Shown in pieces: positions 54,857 through 64,000 of a stretch of 64,000 nucleotides of DNA. The notes beneath the pieces are model-generated. The model saw only the letters and a list, made by a program, of their open reading frames with translations. It did not search any database and was not told the DNA's origin. Origin of the DNA: Cyanobacteria bacterium UBA6446 (GTDB lineage Bacteria > Cyanobacteriota > Vampirovibrionia > Gastranaerophilales > Gastranaerophilaceae). Made by a program: the position numbers and the translations under genes. The DNA lies in assembly GCA_002438405.1 (NCBI GenBank), contig DJOE01000017.1, forward strand, positions 62,001 to 126,000, in the 5' to 3' direction. Position 1 is the stretch's first letter; each line of letters starts with the position of its first letter.

Positions 54857-57800
54857 TTAATTTTTAATCCATCGGAAACTTTTAACGTAATTACTACCGT
54901 TGATATCACCATAGATATCAGCTTTGAATACACGCAATATATTGTTTTTGTCAAAGTTTGGAATTTTATTAATATTGCTTGTTGATTGAGGATTAACTTC
55001 ATTTATATTAATCCCTGGAATTGCATTGAATAAACGATTTAATGATGCATTACCAATTCTGCCAAGCAAGGTTGAGAAGTTTTTAGATAAGCTTCCATAA
55101 ACTTCCATATCAGCAACAAGAGTTGAAATATTGTAGCTTCCTGTTAGATACAAGTTCAAGTCTTTACCTTTTGAATATACGTTGATTTCGTCAGCAATAC
55201 CGTCTTTAACTCTGACATCTCCACTGATACTTTCAAAGTTACCAGTCTTTAACGGAGTGATTAAATCAATAATTCCGTTTATTGACAATCCTGTAATACC
55301 ACCTGTGATTAAGTTCCCTGCTTTTAGAAGATATTCAAGAGAACCAAGTTTGGGCATACGACCATCTGTAACTTTGAATTTTCCATCACCAGATAGTGTA
55401 TTTACGCAATCAACACTTGATAATCCGGTACAGGAAACTCTCATATCTCCTGTTACTCGGCCGTACATTTGCCCTGGCATGTCAAAGAAGTTTTCACCGA
55501 TAATTTGCGCATCTGCGTTATCTATTGACATTTCCCCGTTTCCGGATAGGGTATTCAAGTTGTAATCGATTTTCCCGCTAACTACACCGTTTGCAAGGTT
55601 AAATCCAAAGTTTTCGACATTCAAAATATTATCTGAACCTAGAGTGATTTTTGAATTGAAATTAGTTGCATTTGCTTTCTTGATTAAGATTTTATCTGCG
55701 TTGATTTCAGCATTTTTGATGATTACCATATCAGGTGAAATCGGTAAATCAGAAGATGTTTGAATGTGGTTGCTTCTTGTGTTATCGACATCAAAATCGT
55801 CAAGTGCTTTTGAAACGATGTTAAGATTAAGTTCGTCCATTTGAACTTTAGCATCTTCAATCACAATTGGCGGATTAGGGTTGTTCAAAATCTTTGCAAT
55901 AAATGTAATATCGTTTGTTAGGACAACTCCTTTAGATGTTAAGTTGATAAAATCTTTTTTGAAATCAATACTGATATCTCGAATTGTTGCATCTAGTAAC
56001 GGAATATCAATACTTGTAATATTCAAATCTCCCAAAATCCTTGGTGCAAGTGATGTTCCATTTATTAATAAATCTGATGTAAATACCCCTTGTTTGATTG
56101 TTGGTTTTTTCAAAAGAACATTGAAAATACGAGCATTTGTTGGTTGTGCTGTTTTTATTCGGAAGTTTTTAAATCCGATAACGTTGTTATTTAATAGAGA
56201 AATCTCGCCTGATGCATTTAGTTGATTTTGAACGGATTTCTTTTTGTTTTGAGATGTAATAATTTGGTTGTATTTTAGTGAATTTATCTTAACTTTATCA
56301 GGATAAATCACAGTGTCTGATACAACAGTAACAGGGTTTGTTGTTATTTCATCTGTTCCGATTGCACCGGTTGGAGCGCCAGCTAAAGTTGCTCCAAGGT
56401 AGTAGATTGAAGAATTTTCGCCAACATTAAGATTTGAAACGGCAGAAATTCTGTCAATCGGGCCTCTTAAACTTGAATTGAAATTAACATCACCTTTGAT
56501 TTTTACAGGATAAACTGATTTTGAATTTATAAATCTATCAAAGAATAATTGAGTTGGTTTTGCACTTGCAAACACATTCAAATTAGGAGTTTTGAATATA
56601 TTAGTAACACTACCGTTCACAAAAACAGGCATTGAACTTACTCGTGAATTTATTCTCTCCAAATGAACGGTATCGCCTGCTACTCTTGCGTTTCCGCTCA
56701 AAATATTCACTGCAGCTCCAAATGGTTTATATACAAAACTTGTTCCTGCTAAATTTACATTTGTCCAAATGCTTTCACCTTTAACAGTTCCTTTAAGGTT
56801 TACATGACCTTTGATATCAGAGATTAAGTCAATTTGTTGTTCTAATTGCTTTGGAAGTTTAATTTGTGATTTTACGGTATTTATGACACCTAAATCTAAG
56901 TTGTGAAAATTAAATGTAGCATTAGAAATTGTCATTTTGTCATAAATATCGCTCATTGTTAGAGTCAAATTAAAGGGATTGTTATTGAATAACCCTTTCA
57001 AAGGTGATGTTGTCAAAACCCCTTTTCTGATAGAGAAAGTTCCTCCATCAATTCTTATCGGATTAGAAGTTTTCATATTTGATAAGAATTTCCCGTCAAC
57101 GATAACCTTGTTATAATCAAGATTTCCGGCATCTGCAACTCCTTTATAACGTCCTGTGAATGATGCGTGAATATTTCCGATTTCTTTTTGGTAAGGCATA
57201 TTTATTTTGGGATAAAGTAAATCAGAACAATCATTAATTGCGAAATTGTTAGAAGAAGCTGTCAAATCAATGTTTGAATTAGAACCTGTACCTTTTACGT
57301 GAAGTTTTGAATTTCTTACAAATCCGGTGATATCATAATCTGAATCATATTGGTCAAAATTCACTACACCATTAACGTGTGTGAAAGGTAGATAAGTATC
57401 TTGCATAACGGTTGTGGCATCGTGCAAGGTTATTGTTCCTTTTGCGAACAAGTCTTTGTTAAATTCAACAGTTTCAGCATTTTTTGCCGTTCCGTAAATA
57501 TTTAAGAAAATATCGCCTGTTCCTTGCGGGTGTGTGAAAGGTGCGATAACTTTTTGTACATCAACTAATATAGGTGATGAATTGATAACCTTAATCAATG
57601 GCGGGATATTTTGACCTTTTGAAGTTACAAAGACATTGAGCTTGCCAAGGACAGAACATGTTCCTTTGATTTCTACCGGACGTCCGTTGATTGTTGCATA
57701 ATAACTTCTGAATGATGTTTTTGTATCATTAAATTTAACTTCTCCGGAACCGTTTTTTAATACAAGATTATGAATATCATTGAATGATGCTGTGACATCT

Positions 57801-59353
57801 TTAAATCTTATGTCGCCCCAAATGTGCGGGTCAACTTTTTTACCTGCAGAACGCAAGTCAATATTACCAACCCCTGAAATTTTCATCATTGGAACAGGTC
57901 CGAGTTGGAATTTCAAAATTTCGTGTAGTGGATTTAAAACCTCTTGAGCAGGTTCTAATACAACTGCATCAGTACTTTTTATTTGTAATTCAGAATATTT
58001 TGAACCGTCAATTTTCACTTTGCCTTTAACTGTTACGCTTTGTCCTTTGCTTGTTGGTACAAAGACGTCCAAAAGCATTTGTTTTCCGATAAAGTTCAAG
58101 TCAATTTTAGCTTTTGCAGGTGCATTTTTAATCGGGTGAATTAAATATGCATTACGAAGTTTCACAAAACCGGTGACAAAAGGTCTGTTTGCTTTGCCTC
58201 TGAAATGTAAATGTCCGTCTCCATCTCCATAAAAAACATACTGTTTCAATTTGTACAAATTGAATTCAGGGATTAAAGTTTCTGTCCCAGGGAGAATTTT
58301 ACAAACATCTTCTAAACGTGTTGATTTTACGGCCGCATCAATATCTAGAAGTGGCATTTTATCTCCAAATCGATAAACCTTACCATCAACACTTGCGTGA
58401 ATTCTGTTGGCTTCAATTGTTGAATTTTTTATGTGAATCCCACCGTCAATTGTGTCAAAATTGAAATTCAAAGCTAATTTTTCATCAAAAATTATTGATG
58501 AAGCATTGTCTTTGCCGATTATGTTTAAATTGTTTGTAACTAAAGAAGTTCGGATATTTTTATGCCCGAATTTGTCGTGTTTTGTTTTTGCGTTGAAATC
58601 AACAATTCCTGATAGTTTTTTGATTTTTCCTTTAGATAAAATATTCACATAATCAGAAATGTATGATAAATCGAATTTGTTAATATCTGCATTAATTTTC
58701 AATTTATCTTCTGTCAAACTTGTGATTGGAAGATTGATTTCCACGTCAGAAAAATATTTTGTTGATTTGTCGCCAATTTTTAGGTCTCCTGCGGTTGCAA
58801 ATCGTACGTGTTTATTTGCGACATATTTCCCGTGTTTAAAGTATTCTCCGTTTAAGCTTACGTTTTGTGAATTCAATTTATCATCAAGATAAAAATCATA
58901 TTCACCTAAATTCATATCCATTTTTGATAGTGTAAATTCACTCTTTGGAGAATTTAATTTTAGTGGATATTGCCCGATTAATAGTTTTTTATCTTTAGTT
59001 AGGACAAAATGAGCTTCTTCTTTGCTTGCTGAAATTTTTGCAATTTCAACTTTTTTGAACAATAAAGGTAAAAGTTTAATTTTTAACTTCGGATTATCAA
59101 TGAATGCTGCTGTTGTTCCATCTGGGTTAAATAAAGTAATCTTAGTACTTTTAACCCAAACAGATGGAAATGCACCCATTGTCAAATCAGGCGTTCCGAT
59201 ATCTACAACAAAACCACTTTTATCTTTTATTTGTTTTTCAATGAAACTTTTGTGGGCTTTGATATTTACTGCAGCAGGAATTCCCCACGTATAAGCTCCG
59301 CAGGTTACTACAATAATTCCCACTAATGTTACAATTTTCCACTTTTGTTTCAT
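54857..59353 (-). CDS. AsmA-like/DUF3971-type envelope protein (TamB/YhdP-like)
   Basis: 1498 residues, the largest gene here. One N-terminal membrane anchor (about 6-28) is followed by a very long stretch of beta strands, with an AsmA-like N-domain (IGTPDLTMGAFPSVWVKS) and an AsmA-like C-domain (GKIDYNLNTLSGNGEMSIDNADAQI; FESISGDVRVKDGIADEINVYS). This family spans the periplasm as a groove carrying lipids to the outer membrane. Substrate and partner are unknown; no TamA-type barrel is adjacent. Convergent with the decarboxylase gene (15 bases apart). Confidence 0.87.
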   Translation of the reverse strand: MKQKWKIVTLVGIIVVTCGAYTWGIPAAVNIKAHKSFIEKQIKDKSGFVVDIGTPDLTMGAFPSVWVKSTKITLFNPDGTTAAFIDNPKLKIKLLPLLFKKVEIAKISASKEEAHFVLTKDKKLLIGQYPLKLNSPKSEFTLSKMDMNLGEYDFYLDDKLNSQNVSLNGEYFKHGKYVANKHVRFATAGDLKIGDKSTKYFSDVEINLPITSLTEDKLKINADINKFDLSYISDYVNILSKGKIKKLSGIVDFNAKTKHDKFGHKNIRTSLVTNNLNIIGKDNASSIIFDEKLALNFNFDTIDGGIHIKNSTIEANRIHASVDGKVYRFGDKMPLLDIDAAVKSTRLEDVCKILPGTETLIPEFNLYKLKQYVFYGDGDGHLHFRGKANRPFVTGFVKLRNAYLIHPIKNAPAKAKIDLNFIGKQMLLDVFVPTSKGQSVTVKGKVKIDGSKYSELQIKSTDAVVLEPAQEVLNPLHEILKFQLGPVPMMKISGVGNIDLRSAGKKVDPHIWGDIRFKDVTASFNDIHNLVLKNGSGEVKFNDTKTSFRSYYATINGRPVEIKGTCSVLGKLNVFVTSKGQNIPPLIKVINSSPILVDVQKVIAPFTHPQGTGDIFLNIYGTAKNAETVEFNKDLFAKGTITLHDATTVMQDTYLPFTHVNGVVNFDQYDSDYDITGFVRNSKLHVKGTGSNSNIDLTASSNNFAINDCSDLLYPKINMPYQKEIGNIHASFTGRYKGVADAGNLDYNKVIVDGKFLSNMKTSNPIRIDGGTFSIRKGVLTTSPLKGLFNNNPFNLTLTMSDIYDKMTISNATFNFHNLDLGVINTVKSQIKLPKQLEQQIDLISDIKGHVNLKGTVKGESIWTNVNLAGTSFVYKPFGAAVNILSGNARVAGDTVHLERINSRVSSMPVFVNGSVTNIFKTPNLNVFASAKPTQLFFDRFINSKSVYPVKIKGDVNFNSSLRGPIDRISAVSNLNVGENSSIYYLGATLAGAPTGAIGTDEITTNPVTVVSDTVIYPDKVKINSLKYNQIITSQNKKKSVQNQLNASGEISLLNNNVIGFKNFRIKTAQPTNARIFNVLLKKPTIKQGVFTSDLLINGTSLAPRILGDLNITSIDIPLLDATIRDISIDFKKDFINLTSKGVVLTNDITFIAKILNNPNPPIVIEDAKVQMDELNLNIVSKALDDFDVDNTRSNHIQTSSDLPISPDMVIIKNAEINADKILIKKANATNFNSKITLGSDNILNVENFGFNLANGVVSGKIDYNLNTLSGNGEMSIDNADAQIIGENFFDMPGQMYGRVTGDMRVSCTGLSSVDCVNTLSGDGKFKVTDGRMPKLGSLEYLLKAGNLITGGITGLSINGIIDLITPLKTGNFESISGDVRVKDGIADEINVYSKGKDLNLYLTGSYNISTLVADMEVYGSLSKNFSTLLGRIGNASLNRLFNAIPGININEVNPQSTSNINKIPNFDKNNILRVFKADIYGDINGSNYVKSFRWIKN

Positions 59354-59412
59354 ATTACAAATATTATATTATAATATGCTCGATTATGGCAACAAAAAAT
59401 GCTCCTCCAAAT

Positions 59413-59991
59413 CTAGTATTTTTCACACAAAATTTGTGCGTAACTGCTTGGGTGTTTGCAACAAGGACACACCGGATAAGCTTCTTTTGACAAATAAACA
59501 TAACCACATTTTCTGCAAATCCATGTTTGTTCTTTATCTTTCTTAAATAATGTCCTGCTTGCTAAATTTTCATATAGCTCTCGGTACCTTTTTGCGTGGT
59601 GTTGTTCAGATGTTCTAATATGCCTGAATGTGTCAGACACTTCAAGAAATCCCTCTTCTTTTGCTATGATTTCTCCATTGTAATATAGAACACTGAATTC
59701 CTCTTCTTCTCCTGCGATTGCAAGTTTCAAATTTTCTTCTGTTGTTCCGAGTTTGAACGGATAAAACGCATCAACGTGTGCATTTGTATTGTTTCCTACA
59801 AGTTTATAGAAAAGTTTAGCATGTTCTAGTTCGTTTTCTGCAGTCATTAAAAAGATTTCGGAAATTTGTTCATAGCCCTCTTTTTTCGCTACTTTTGAAA
59901 AATAAGTATATCTGTTTCTTGCTTGAGCTTCGCCTGCAAAAGAATTGATTAATATTTGCTCTGTTCTTGAACCTTTTAATGAATTTGCCAT
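59413..59991 (-). CDS. Rubrerythrin
   Basis: 192 residues. A ferritin-like diiron domain has FAGEAQARNRYTYF and TAENELEHAKLF plus the later EQHHAKRYREL; the C-terminal rubredoxin has CRKCGYVY and CPCCKHP. It reduces hydrogen peroxide in anaerobes. AAGGAG precedes the ATG, with an extended -10 (TGCTATAAA, plus 60023-60031) about 32 bases upstream. It indicates an anaerobic or microaerophilic lifestyle. Confidence 0.95.
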   Translation of the reverse strand: MANSLKGSRTEQILINSFAGEAQARNRYTYFSKVAKKEGYEQISEIFLMTAENELEHAKLFYKLVGNNTNAHVDAFYPFKLGTTEENLKLAIAGEEEEFSVLYYNGEIIAKEEGFLEVSDTFRHIRTSEQHHAKRYRELYENLASRTLFKKDKEQTWICRKCGYVYLSKEAYPVCPCCKHPSSYAQILCEKY

Positions 59992-60022
59992 AAAATTTTC
60001 TCCTTTTTATAAAAAATAAAAT

Positions 60023-60031
60023 TTTATAGCA
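60023..60031 (-). promoter_or_regulatory. Extended -10 promoter of rubrerythrin gene
   Basis: TGCTATAAA read on the minus strand, 32 bases before the ATG. No clear -35. Confidence 0.45.
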
Positions 60032-60160
60032 AAAATCACAATTAGCAGGAGGGAGTAATCCTTTTTGAGCGGTTTGTTATTTAACTATTCAATACTTTTT
60101 GGGGATTATTTGTAATAAAAAATACGAGAAAATAAATCTATTATGATAGTTAGGAAAATT

Positions 60161-60331
60161 ATGACTGATTTATTAGAATACACAAAAAAAATTGCGAAAA
60201 AGATTTCAGACTATGACGCAATCATAGATTTTACAGACGAAAGTCATTGGTTCAATCCGTTTTATAAACAACCTAATGTGACAGTTGTTTGGATTGAAAA
60301 ACCGGACGAAAACCAAAAATACGGTTACTAA
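60161..60331 (+). CDS. Small uncharacterised protein
   Basis: 56 residues, acidic and Tyr-rich with an N-terminal helix (LLEYTKKIAKKISDYDAI) and VTVVWIEKPDENQKYG; no domain recognised. ATG 60161 has TTAGGA 6 bases upstream, so it is likely to be translated; an in-frame ATG lies at 60143. It ends 2 bases before the convergent ABC gene. Confidence 0.6.
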   Translation: MTDLLEYTKKIAKKISDYDAIIDFTDESHWFNPFYKQPNVTVVWIEKPDENQKYGY

Positions 60332-60333
60332 AT

Positions 60334-61332
60334 TTAGTAAATTCTTTCTCCTGTTTCAGAATTAAATTTGTATAATTCTGAACTGTTTATAGATAAATCA
60401 AGAGTTTTGCCGATTGTAAAATCTGAATCAAGTTTTGCTGAACATTTACGGTTCCCGATATTGAAATATGCGATTTTTTCACTGCCAAGCATTTCAGAAA
60501 TTTCAACATTTACCGTCAATTTTATATCTCCGTCAGCTCGTTGCATTTTTTCAGGACGAATTCCGTACAAAATATTTTCATCAAGTCCGATATCTTTACC
60601 CTCAATAAAATTCATTTGAGGTGAGCCAACAAAACCTGCAACGAAAGTGTTTTTAGGATTGTTATAAATTTGTTCCGGAGTGTCAACCTGTTGAATATCA
60701 CCGTTATTTAGTACAACAATTCTATCGCCCATTGTTAAAGCTTCTGTTTGGTCATGAGTTACATAGATAAAAGTTGTTTGCAATCTTTCGTGCAATTTTT
60801 TAATCTCAGAACGCATTTGAACACGTAATTTTGCATCTAAATTTGACAAAGGCTCGTCCATCAAGAATACTTTAGGATTTCTTACAATTGCACGTCCTAA
60901 AGCTACTCTTTGACGTTGTCCACCTGAAAGTTGTTTAGGTTTTCTGTCTAAATATTCCCCTAAATTAAGAATTTCCGCAGCTTCTTGAACTTTTTTCTCA
61001 ATTGTTGCTTTATCAACTTTTCTCATTTTTAATCCGAATGCGATATTTTCTCTAACGGTCATGTGAGGATATAAGGCATAACTTTGGAAAACAAATGCGA
61101 TATCTCTATCTTTTGGAGGAACGTCATTAACTTTTTTATCTCCAATGTAAATTTCGCCAGATGTGATGTCTTCCAGTCCTGCAATCATTCTCAATAGAGT
61201 TGATTTTCCGCAGCCAGACGATCCGACAAGTACAACAAATTCTTTGTCTTTAATCTCTAAACTTACATTTTTAATAACAGTTTTGTTGTTGTCATAAGTT
61301 TTTCTTACATTTTTAAGAATAACGTTACTCAT
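60334..61332 (-). CDS. MalK/UgpC-type ABC transporter ATPase
   Basis: 332 residues. Walker [11 protein letters not shown]-loop [10 protein letters not shown], signature [14 protein letters not shown], Walker [16 protein letters not shown] and the switch His ([13 protein letters not shown]) are intact; the C-terminal third is a TOBE-like domain with YGIRPEKMQ, the mark of sugar-type importers. No permease or binding-protein gene is in the window, so it may energise several distant transporters, as MsmK does. It overlaps the degenerate kinase gene by 8 bases. Confidence 0.92.
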   Translation of the reverse strand: MSNVILKNVRKTYDNNKTVIKNVSLEIKDKEFVVLVGSSGCGKSTLLRMIAGLEDITSGEIYIGDKKVNDVPPKDRDIAFVFQSYALYPHMTVRENIAFGLKMRKVDKATIEKKVQEAAEILNLGEYLDRKPKQLSGGQRQRVALGRAIVRNPKVFLMDEPLSNLDAKLRVQMRSEIKKLHERLQTTFIYVTHDQTEALTMGDRIVVLNNGDIQQVDTPEQIYNNPKNTFVAGFVGSPQMNFIEGKDIGLDENILYGIRPEKMQRADGDIKLTVNVEISEMLGSEKIAYFNIGNRKCSAKLDSDFTIGKTLDLSINSSELYKFNSETGERIY

Positions 61333-62458
61333 TTATTTCCTTTTCAATCGGAAGAATAATATCGTAAACAGTGCCTTTCATAACTTCTGAATTGATTACT
61401 ATACTTCCTTTAGCTCTCTTTGTTAAAATTGTAGAAGTTCCTAAATTCAAAGAACGTAAAAAGTTTTTCTTACCTTTTTCTAATTGCGCATAAGGTTCGC
61501 ACAGATATCTCATTTCTTCTTCCGGAATTCCTGCGCCTGTATCTTTTATAGATAAATGAATAAATCCATTCAACATTTCAGGAGCTGCAACCCCGAATTT
61601 TAGAGCTGTACGTTCGTCTGGATTTTTCAAGTTTATGCTTATATAACCTGTTTCGGTCATTCCAGTAGCAACTTCCAAAATATTATGAACGATTTTTTGT
61701 AAAGCTTTCACATCAGAATAGATTGTGCGCTTATCAATAGAATCATAATCAAAATCCAATGACAATTTCTTTTGCTCAATTATTGAGTTGAACTCTTTTG
61801 TAATATTTTTGATTGTTTCAACAATATCAAAGTTTTGGAATTGAGCTTCATACAAAGAAGATTCCGCATAAGTAAATTCCAAGAGTTTGTCCATAAAATG
61901 ATACAAATCATTTGAATTGTTGTTGATTATTTTAATATATTTTGCTTGCTTTTCGGTTAATTCTCCACCAATTCCATCAAGCAATCCTTGAGAAAAACCT
62001 GTGATTGATGTGATTGGGGATTTTATATCGCCCTCTAATTTTACAAGCATTGCATTTTTTTCGCCGTTGAATTTTGCAATCTTTTCTTCTGTTGCGACTT
62101 CATCTGTTAATCTTGTCAAATCTCTTATGGCTAAACAATATCCGCCATTTTGTTTTGTAGCATTTAATTCTACATAAAATTCTCTTCCTGGGATAACCGC
62201 AGTAGCTATTACAGGTTTTCCTGATTTGATAGACGATTCAATTACGTCAAGTCCATTTTTGATAATGTTATCAATTTTGATTGGATTTTCATCATCAATT
62301 TTAAATCCAAAGCATTCAAAAGCCTTGTGGTTAGCTCGTTCGATTGTACCTTGAAAGTCAACAAAAATAATGGAATCCGGCAAATTATTAATAGTTCTAA
62401 ATGCCGTTAAAGACCACCATAAATTTTTCACAATTTTTTCTAAGTTCATAATTTGCAT
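61325..62458 (-). CDS. Degenerate histidine kinase (pseudokinase) with PAS-like domain
   Basis: 377 residues. A PAS-like domain is at about 25-115, then HisKA-like and ATPase-like regions. At the H-box the phospho-acceptor His is Gly ([12 protein letters not shown], Gly143); the N-box has HNILEVA in place of NLLxNA; the G2 box is [10 protein letters not shown] instead of GLGL. DTGAGIP remains. It is likely to be a sensor or scaffold that no longer phosphorylates. ATG 62458 has AAAGGA upstream; a longer frame reaches 62488. It is coupled to the MalK-type ATPase gene. Confidence 0.82.
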   Translation of the reverse strand: MQIMNLEKIVKNLWWSLTAFRTINNLPDSIIFVDFQGTIERANHKAFECFGFKIDDENPIKIDNIIKNGLDVIESSIKSGKPVIATAVIPGREFYVELNATKQNGGYCLAIRDLTRLTDEVATEEKIAKFNGEKNAMLVKLEGDIKSPITSITGFSQGLLDGIGGELTEKQAKYIKIINNNSNDLYHFMDKLLEFTYAESSLYEAQFQNFDIVETIKNITKEFNSIIEQKKLSLDFDYDSIDKRTIYSDVKALQKIVHNILEVATGMTETGYISINLKNPDERTALKFGVAAPEMLNGFIHLSIKDTGAGIPEEEMRYLCEPYAQLEKGKKNFLRSLNLGTSTILTKRAKGSIVINSEVMKGTVYDIILPIEKEINE

Positions 62459-62642
62459 TATATCCTTTTGTAGTATATAATACATCATAACATGAAAAAT
62501 TAGTGAAGAATTACATGTAAATTTTTGTAATTTTTTTGTTCTTAAAGTAGCAAAAAATATTATTTAGGTGTTTTCTTAACAAAAACTAAAACCAAACATG
62601 ATGATAGAGAATGAAGTTAATCTTCTGAAAGTAGGTGATACT

Positions 62643-62972
62643 ATGAGAGAAATCGACAACAACATCAACAATTTAAACTTCAAAGGTATCCAAAAACCTG
62701 TTCAAGCAGAAATTGTTCCTGACGAAGCAACTGCACCAGCTCAAAAAGAAGCTAAAGAAATCAAAGATTTGGCAAATGTTCCTGAGGCAACATTGGGAAA
62801 ATCTCAAATTTCATCAGATTCAATTGAAAGTGATATGAAATTTTTAGAGAAAAATCCTAAGCTTGCTATGGCTATTAACCAAGCTATTGACAGTTATGCT
62901 GAAACTCATACAGAAGATGAAACGATGAAAATGCTTGAAAAATGTCATCAAGAATTCGTTGCTAAAAAATAA
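62643..62972 (+). CDS. Small uncharacterised protein
   Basis: 109 residues, acidic, helical, with a disordered N-half (KPVQAEIVPDEATAPAQKEA) and a helical C-half (MKFLEKNPKLAMAINQAID). No domain recognised. ATG 62643 has AGGTG 5 bases upstream; the frame extends to an earlier ATG at 62598 without a ribosome site. It is divergent from the kinase gene. Confidence 0.6.
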   Translation: MREIDNNINNLNFKGIQKPVQAEIVPDEATAPAQKEAKEIKDLANVPEATLGKSQISSDSIESDMKFLEKNPKLAMAINQAIDSYAETHTEDETMKMLEKCHQEFVAKK

Positions 62973-63001
62973 TTGACTGCATAAAACAATAAATTGCTAT
63001 T

Positions 63002-63026
63002 AAACTAAATTATTTTTATTTAGTTT
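63002..63026. terminator. AT-rich hairpin between convergent genes
   Basis: AAACTAAAT/ATTTAGTTT, 9 base pairs with a 7-base loop. Weak as a terminator because it lacks G-C pairs, but it is correctly placed 30 bases after one stop and 10 before the other. Confidence 0.45.
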
Positions 63027-63035
63027 GTAAATAAT

Positions 63036-63491
63036 TTAATCGTTTGCACTGGTCAAAAAGTTGACCAGTCCTTGAAGCCCTAGTTTATAACTATCAATTT
63101 TAAAACCGGTAATTTGACCGACACAAACATCAGCAAACATTGAGTGATGCCTAAATTCTTCTCGTTTGTAAATGTTTGATATGTGAACTTCGACAGTCGG
63201 AATTTTTACAGAAGTCAATGCATCACGAATTGCAATACTTGTATGAGTGAAAGCTCCTGCGTTGAGAATAATTCCGTCAAAATTGCCTAGTGCGTATTGG
63301 ATTTTTTCGATAATTTCGCCCTCAAAATTGCTTTGGAAAATTTCCAAATTTACACCCAATTCAAAAGAATATTCGTGCAACTCCATTTCAAGGTCTTTGT
63401 AAGACTTTGAACCATATTGTTCCGGCTCTCTAACACCTAACATATTTATATTTGGACCATTAATAACCAAGATGTTTAAATTTCTATTCAT
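63036..63491 (-). CDS. aroQ: 3-dehydroquinate dehydratase, type II
   Basis: 151 residues, normal length. It dehydrates 3-dehydroquinate in the shikimate pathway. ILVINGPNINMLGVREPEQYG carries the catalytic Arg and Tyr; NAGAFTHTSIAIRDAL, VEVHISNIYKREEFRHHS carries the His. TATAAT (minus strand, plus 63498-63503) ends 6 bases before the ATG and no ribosome site is present, so a leaderless mRNA is likely. A longer frame reaches 63509. Confidence 0.95.
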   Translation of the reverse strand: MNRNLNILVINGPNINMLGVREPEQYGSKSYKDLEMELHEYSFELGVNLEIFQSNFEGEIIEKIQYALGNFDGIILNAGAFTHTSIAIRDALTSVKIPTVEVHISNIYKREEFRHHSMFADVCVGQITGFKIDSYKLGLQGLVNFLTSAND

Positions 63492-63610
63492 ATAAGTATT
63501 ATAATACAAAATTTGGATTTAATAAACCCCTACTTGACACAAATTTAAAACATGGTAAATGAGGTCTATTCAAGGATTTTCAAGTTTTTAAAATCGCAAT
63601 TGTAAATTTT

Positions 63611-63735
63611 TGTTAAAATATGGATTCCATGCGTAACCAAAAAATCATGCTTGGATTATCATGCATGTACAAACTATCCCAAAATCTCCTCCCAAGATTA
63701 TTGTTCAAGTCGCAAAAAGTTGTGACTTTTTTTTT
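63611..63735 (+). ncRNA. Candidate small RNA with its own promoter and terminator
   Basis: An extended -10 (TGTTAAAAT, 63611-63619) is followed about 110 bases later by a terminator hairpin (AGTCGCAA AAAG TTGTGACT, 63708-63727, one G-U pair) and eight or more T. No coding frame lies between. The segment just before the hairpin contains an unpaired CTCCTCCC (63686-63693), complementary to Shine-Dalgarno sequences. This resembles Yfr1-type cyanobacterial sRNAs in design only; sequence homology is not claimed. Confidence 0.4.
63707..63735 (+). terminator. Rho-independent terminator
   Basis: Eight-pair stem AGTCGCAA/TTGTGACT with loop AAAG, followed by a long T-run. No protein gene precedes it on the plus strand within the window's last 700 bases, hence the small RNA suggestion. 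Confidence 0.75.
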
Positions 63736-63780
63736 GACTAAAATTGGGAGAAAATCAAGTTAATCGGTGGTACTAAAATC

Positions 63781-64000
63781 TTACGATTTTAGCGATAATT
63801 CAGCTACTATTCGTGCAATGTCGGCACCACCGATTGCAACTTCTAAAATCAATGGGGAATAAATTACCATGGTTTCTTTGTATGACATTGTATCAAGGTC
63901 AATGATGTTGAATTCTACAAAGTCTTCACCTACATACATAAGTTTTCCGTATTCTCCGCCTGTTGCCCATCTCATAAAAACATATTGATTTTCGTATTCT
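63781..64000 (-). CDS. Uncharacterised protein, C-terminal part (5' end outside window)
   Basis: The frame is open through the right edge (ENQYVFMRWATGGEYGKLMYVG...), so at least 73 C-terminal residues are visible and the ATG at 63975 is probably internal. It looks beta-rich, with DFVEFNIIDLDTMSYKETMVIYS and a helical ADIARIVAELSLKS end. Not recognised; I recall nothing that fixes its function. Confidence 0.65.
   Translation of the reverse strand, partial: EYENQYVFMRWATGGEYGKLMYVGEDFVEFNIIDLDTMSYKETMVIYSPLILEVAIGGADIARIVAELSLKS

Overview
The window is AT-rich, gene-dense bacterial DNA from a diderm. It carries LptC/LptA-like LPS-transport proteins, an outer-membrane barrel protein, an AsmA-like giant and a prolipoprotein transferase. 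Three proteins are prepilin-like; two begin with an almost identical FTLAEVLITLGIIGVV leader, and the third is cut by the left edge. Together with the ClpC-like domains and the gut-type metabolism (rubrerythrin, biotin synthase, no respiratory genes seen), this suggests a Gastranaerophilales (Vampirovibrionia/'Melainabacteria') gut genome. That placement is inferred from recognised protein style; no 16S or marker tree is available here.

Layout. 1-582: end of a pseudopilin. 567-7633: a leftward operon (orphan ClpX-type zinc finger, HEAT-like protein, ruvX, DUF1292, orphan ClpC N-domain protein, tilS, hpt, sensor kinase). 7680-9476: rightward TPR lipoprotein, lgt and a small protein. 9481-16325: leftward small Gly-rich protein, WecA/TagO-type transferase, glyA, nagZ, an unknown, a secreted hydrolase-like protein and a pseudopilin. 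16447-19898: XRE regulator, comF, a hexapeptide acyltransferase and a second XRE regulator divergent from a pseudopilin. 20202-27327: gyrA, PC4-like protein, priA, bioB and a glucosaminidase-like protein. 27332-34925: leftward lptC-lptA-TPR-dprA-DUF805-topA-aroE operon. 34926-36168: repeat-rich spacer with one small gene. 36169-38580: pgk and tgt.

38585-48849 is a single-strand block of phage head, neck and packaging genes: terminase large and small subunits, portal, coat, scaffold-like, adaptor, nozzle, GNAT, amidase, possible holin and a GerE/LuxR-type regulator. No integrase, phage repressor, replication or receptor-binding gene was found. It abuts tgt by 4 bases, contains chromosomal-type interspersed repeats, and is preceded by a 30-base perfect palindrome. 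It is the best candidate for an undescribed system: a resident, possibly domesticated podovirus-type particle or gene-transfer-agent-like cassette. dprA and comF in the same window are consistent with DNA uptake.

49059-64000: dxr, a hybrid sensor kinase, an outer-membrane barrel protein, an Orn/Lys/Arg decarboxylase-family enzyme, a 1498-residue AsmA-like protein, rubrerythrin, an orphan MalK-type ATPase coupled to a degenerate histidine kinase, a small protein, aroQ, a candidate small RNA and a truncated gene at the right edge.
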